Assembly: GCA_023386765.1 (NCBI GenBank)
Contig: JAEWJD010000168.1
Coordinates: forward strand, 1-6,372
Length of the DNA stretch: 6,372 nt
Origin: Pseudomonadota bacterium
Lineage (GTDB): Bacteria > Pseudomonadota > Gammaproteobacteria > Burkholderiales > Burkholderiaceae_B
Direction: 5' to 3'
The translations under genes were made by a program, and so were the position numbers. Positions 6,166-6,372 of the stretch are shown piece by piece; position 1 is the stretch's first letter; every line of letters begins with the position of its first letter. The notes beneath the pieces were generated by a model that worked only from the letters and a program-made list of their open reading frames with translations, was not told the DNA's origin and searched no databases.

Positions 6166-6372
6166 ATGTTCCGGATCATTGTGCTGCGACTGCTGGTCGC
6201 GATTCCCGTGATGTTCGGCGTGCTGCTGCTGGGCTTCCTGTTGATGCAGGCCGGCCCCACCGATGCGGCGGTGGTCCGTGCCGGCCCCAATGCCACCGAG
6301 GATGTCATCAACGCCATCCGCCAGGAAATGGGCCTGGATAAACCGCTCTACGTCCAGTTCGGCATCTATGTC
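6166..6372 (+). CDS. ABC transporter permease, DppB/OppB type, N-terminal part, truncated by window end
   Basis: The first 69 codons of a permease are visible and the frame stays open to the last base. A short positive N-terminus (MFRIIVLRLL) runs into one long hydrophobic segment at about residues 4-27 (VAIPVMFGVLLLGFLLMQ). A polar stretch follows, with INAIRQEMGLDKPLYVQFGIY at about 48-68. That hydrophobic start, the Gly-Pro loop and the R-x-E-x-G-L-D-x-P-L-x-V-Q-[FY] signature are typical of the first inner-membrane permease of dipeptide/oligopeptide/nickel-type ABC importers, usually about 305-340 residues. The conserved EAA loop would lie outside the window. The second permease, ATPases and binding protein would be expected downstream. 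Substrate cannot be judged from this part: peptide, opine, nickel or glutathione are all possible. The XRE-cupin gene upstream is its probable regulator. Confidence 0.88.
   Translation, partial: MFRIIVLRLLVAIPVMFGVLLLGFLLMQAGPTDAAVVRAGPNATEDVINAIRQEMGLDKPLYVQFGIYV

Noticed and set aside
5982..6317. Minus-strand frame of 111 codons over the gap and permease start
   Set aside because: No ribosome site or family pattern; it opposes a permease with a clear signature and a good Shine-Dalgarno site.
6018..6341. 107-codon frame running across the gap and into the permease gene
   Set aside because: It begins with a TTG inside a hairpin, overlaps the well-supported permease start in another frame, and becomes rich in Arg, His and Cys, as expected of a shadow frame.

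Overview
The window is a GC-rich stretch (estimated by eye at mid-60s % G+C) with the gene style of a beta-proteobacterium. The UvrD tail, the codon use and the LysR / one-chain indolepyruvate oxidoreductase pair look most like Bordetella or Achromobacter (Alcaligenaceae). That placement is an inference from protein style, not from a search. No rRNA, tRNA, CRISPR array, insertion sequence or phage gene is visible.

Layout from left to right. (1) Positions 1-638, plus strand: the 3' end of a DNA helicase II gene (uvrD), with helicase motifs V and VI and the C-terminal Tudor-like domain. (2) Positions 660-1571, minus strand: a complete LysR-type regulator, convergent with uvrD. A perfect 21-base palindrome at the junction overlaps the regulator's stop codon. 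(3) Positions 1572-1681: a short AT-rich divergent promoter region with two small dyads about two helical turns apart. (4) Positions 1682-5167, plus strand: a very large single-chain indolepyruvate (2-oxoacid) ferredoxin oxidoreductase of 1161 residues, followed at once by a strong 14-bp hairpin. (5) Positions 5383-5985, plus strand: an XRE-family regulator with a C-terminal cupin domain, preceded by a 215-base gap holding possible operator repeats and an A8 tract. (6) Positions 6166-6372, plus strand: the start of a DppB/OppB-type ABC transporter permease, cut by the window end.

How the parts may fit together. The LysR regulator is divergent from the oxidoreductase and probably controls it. 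The enzyme should convert aryl-pyruvates or related 2-oxoacids, the transamination products of aromatic amino acids, to acyl-CoA and CO2 while reducing ferredoxin. The XRE-cupin regulator probably controls itself and the peptide/opine/nickel-type ABC transporter that follows. The hairpin after the oxidoreductase suggests two separate transcription units, so a shared amino-acid or peptide catabolic role is only a guess.

I found no clear evidence of an undescribed system. The most interesting items are the multi-domain oxidoreductase with its unusual seven-cysteine ferredoxin-like insert, and several short regulatory dyads in the gaps.
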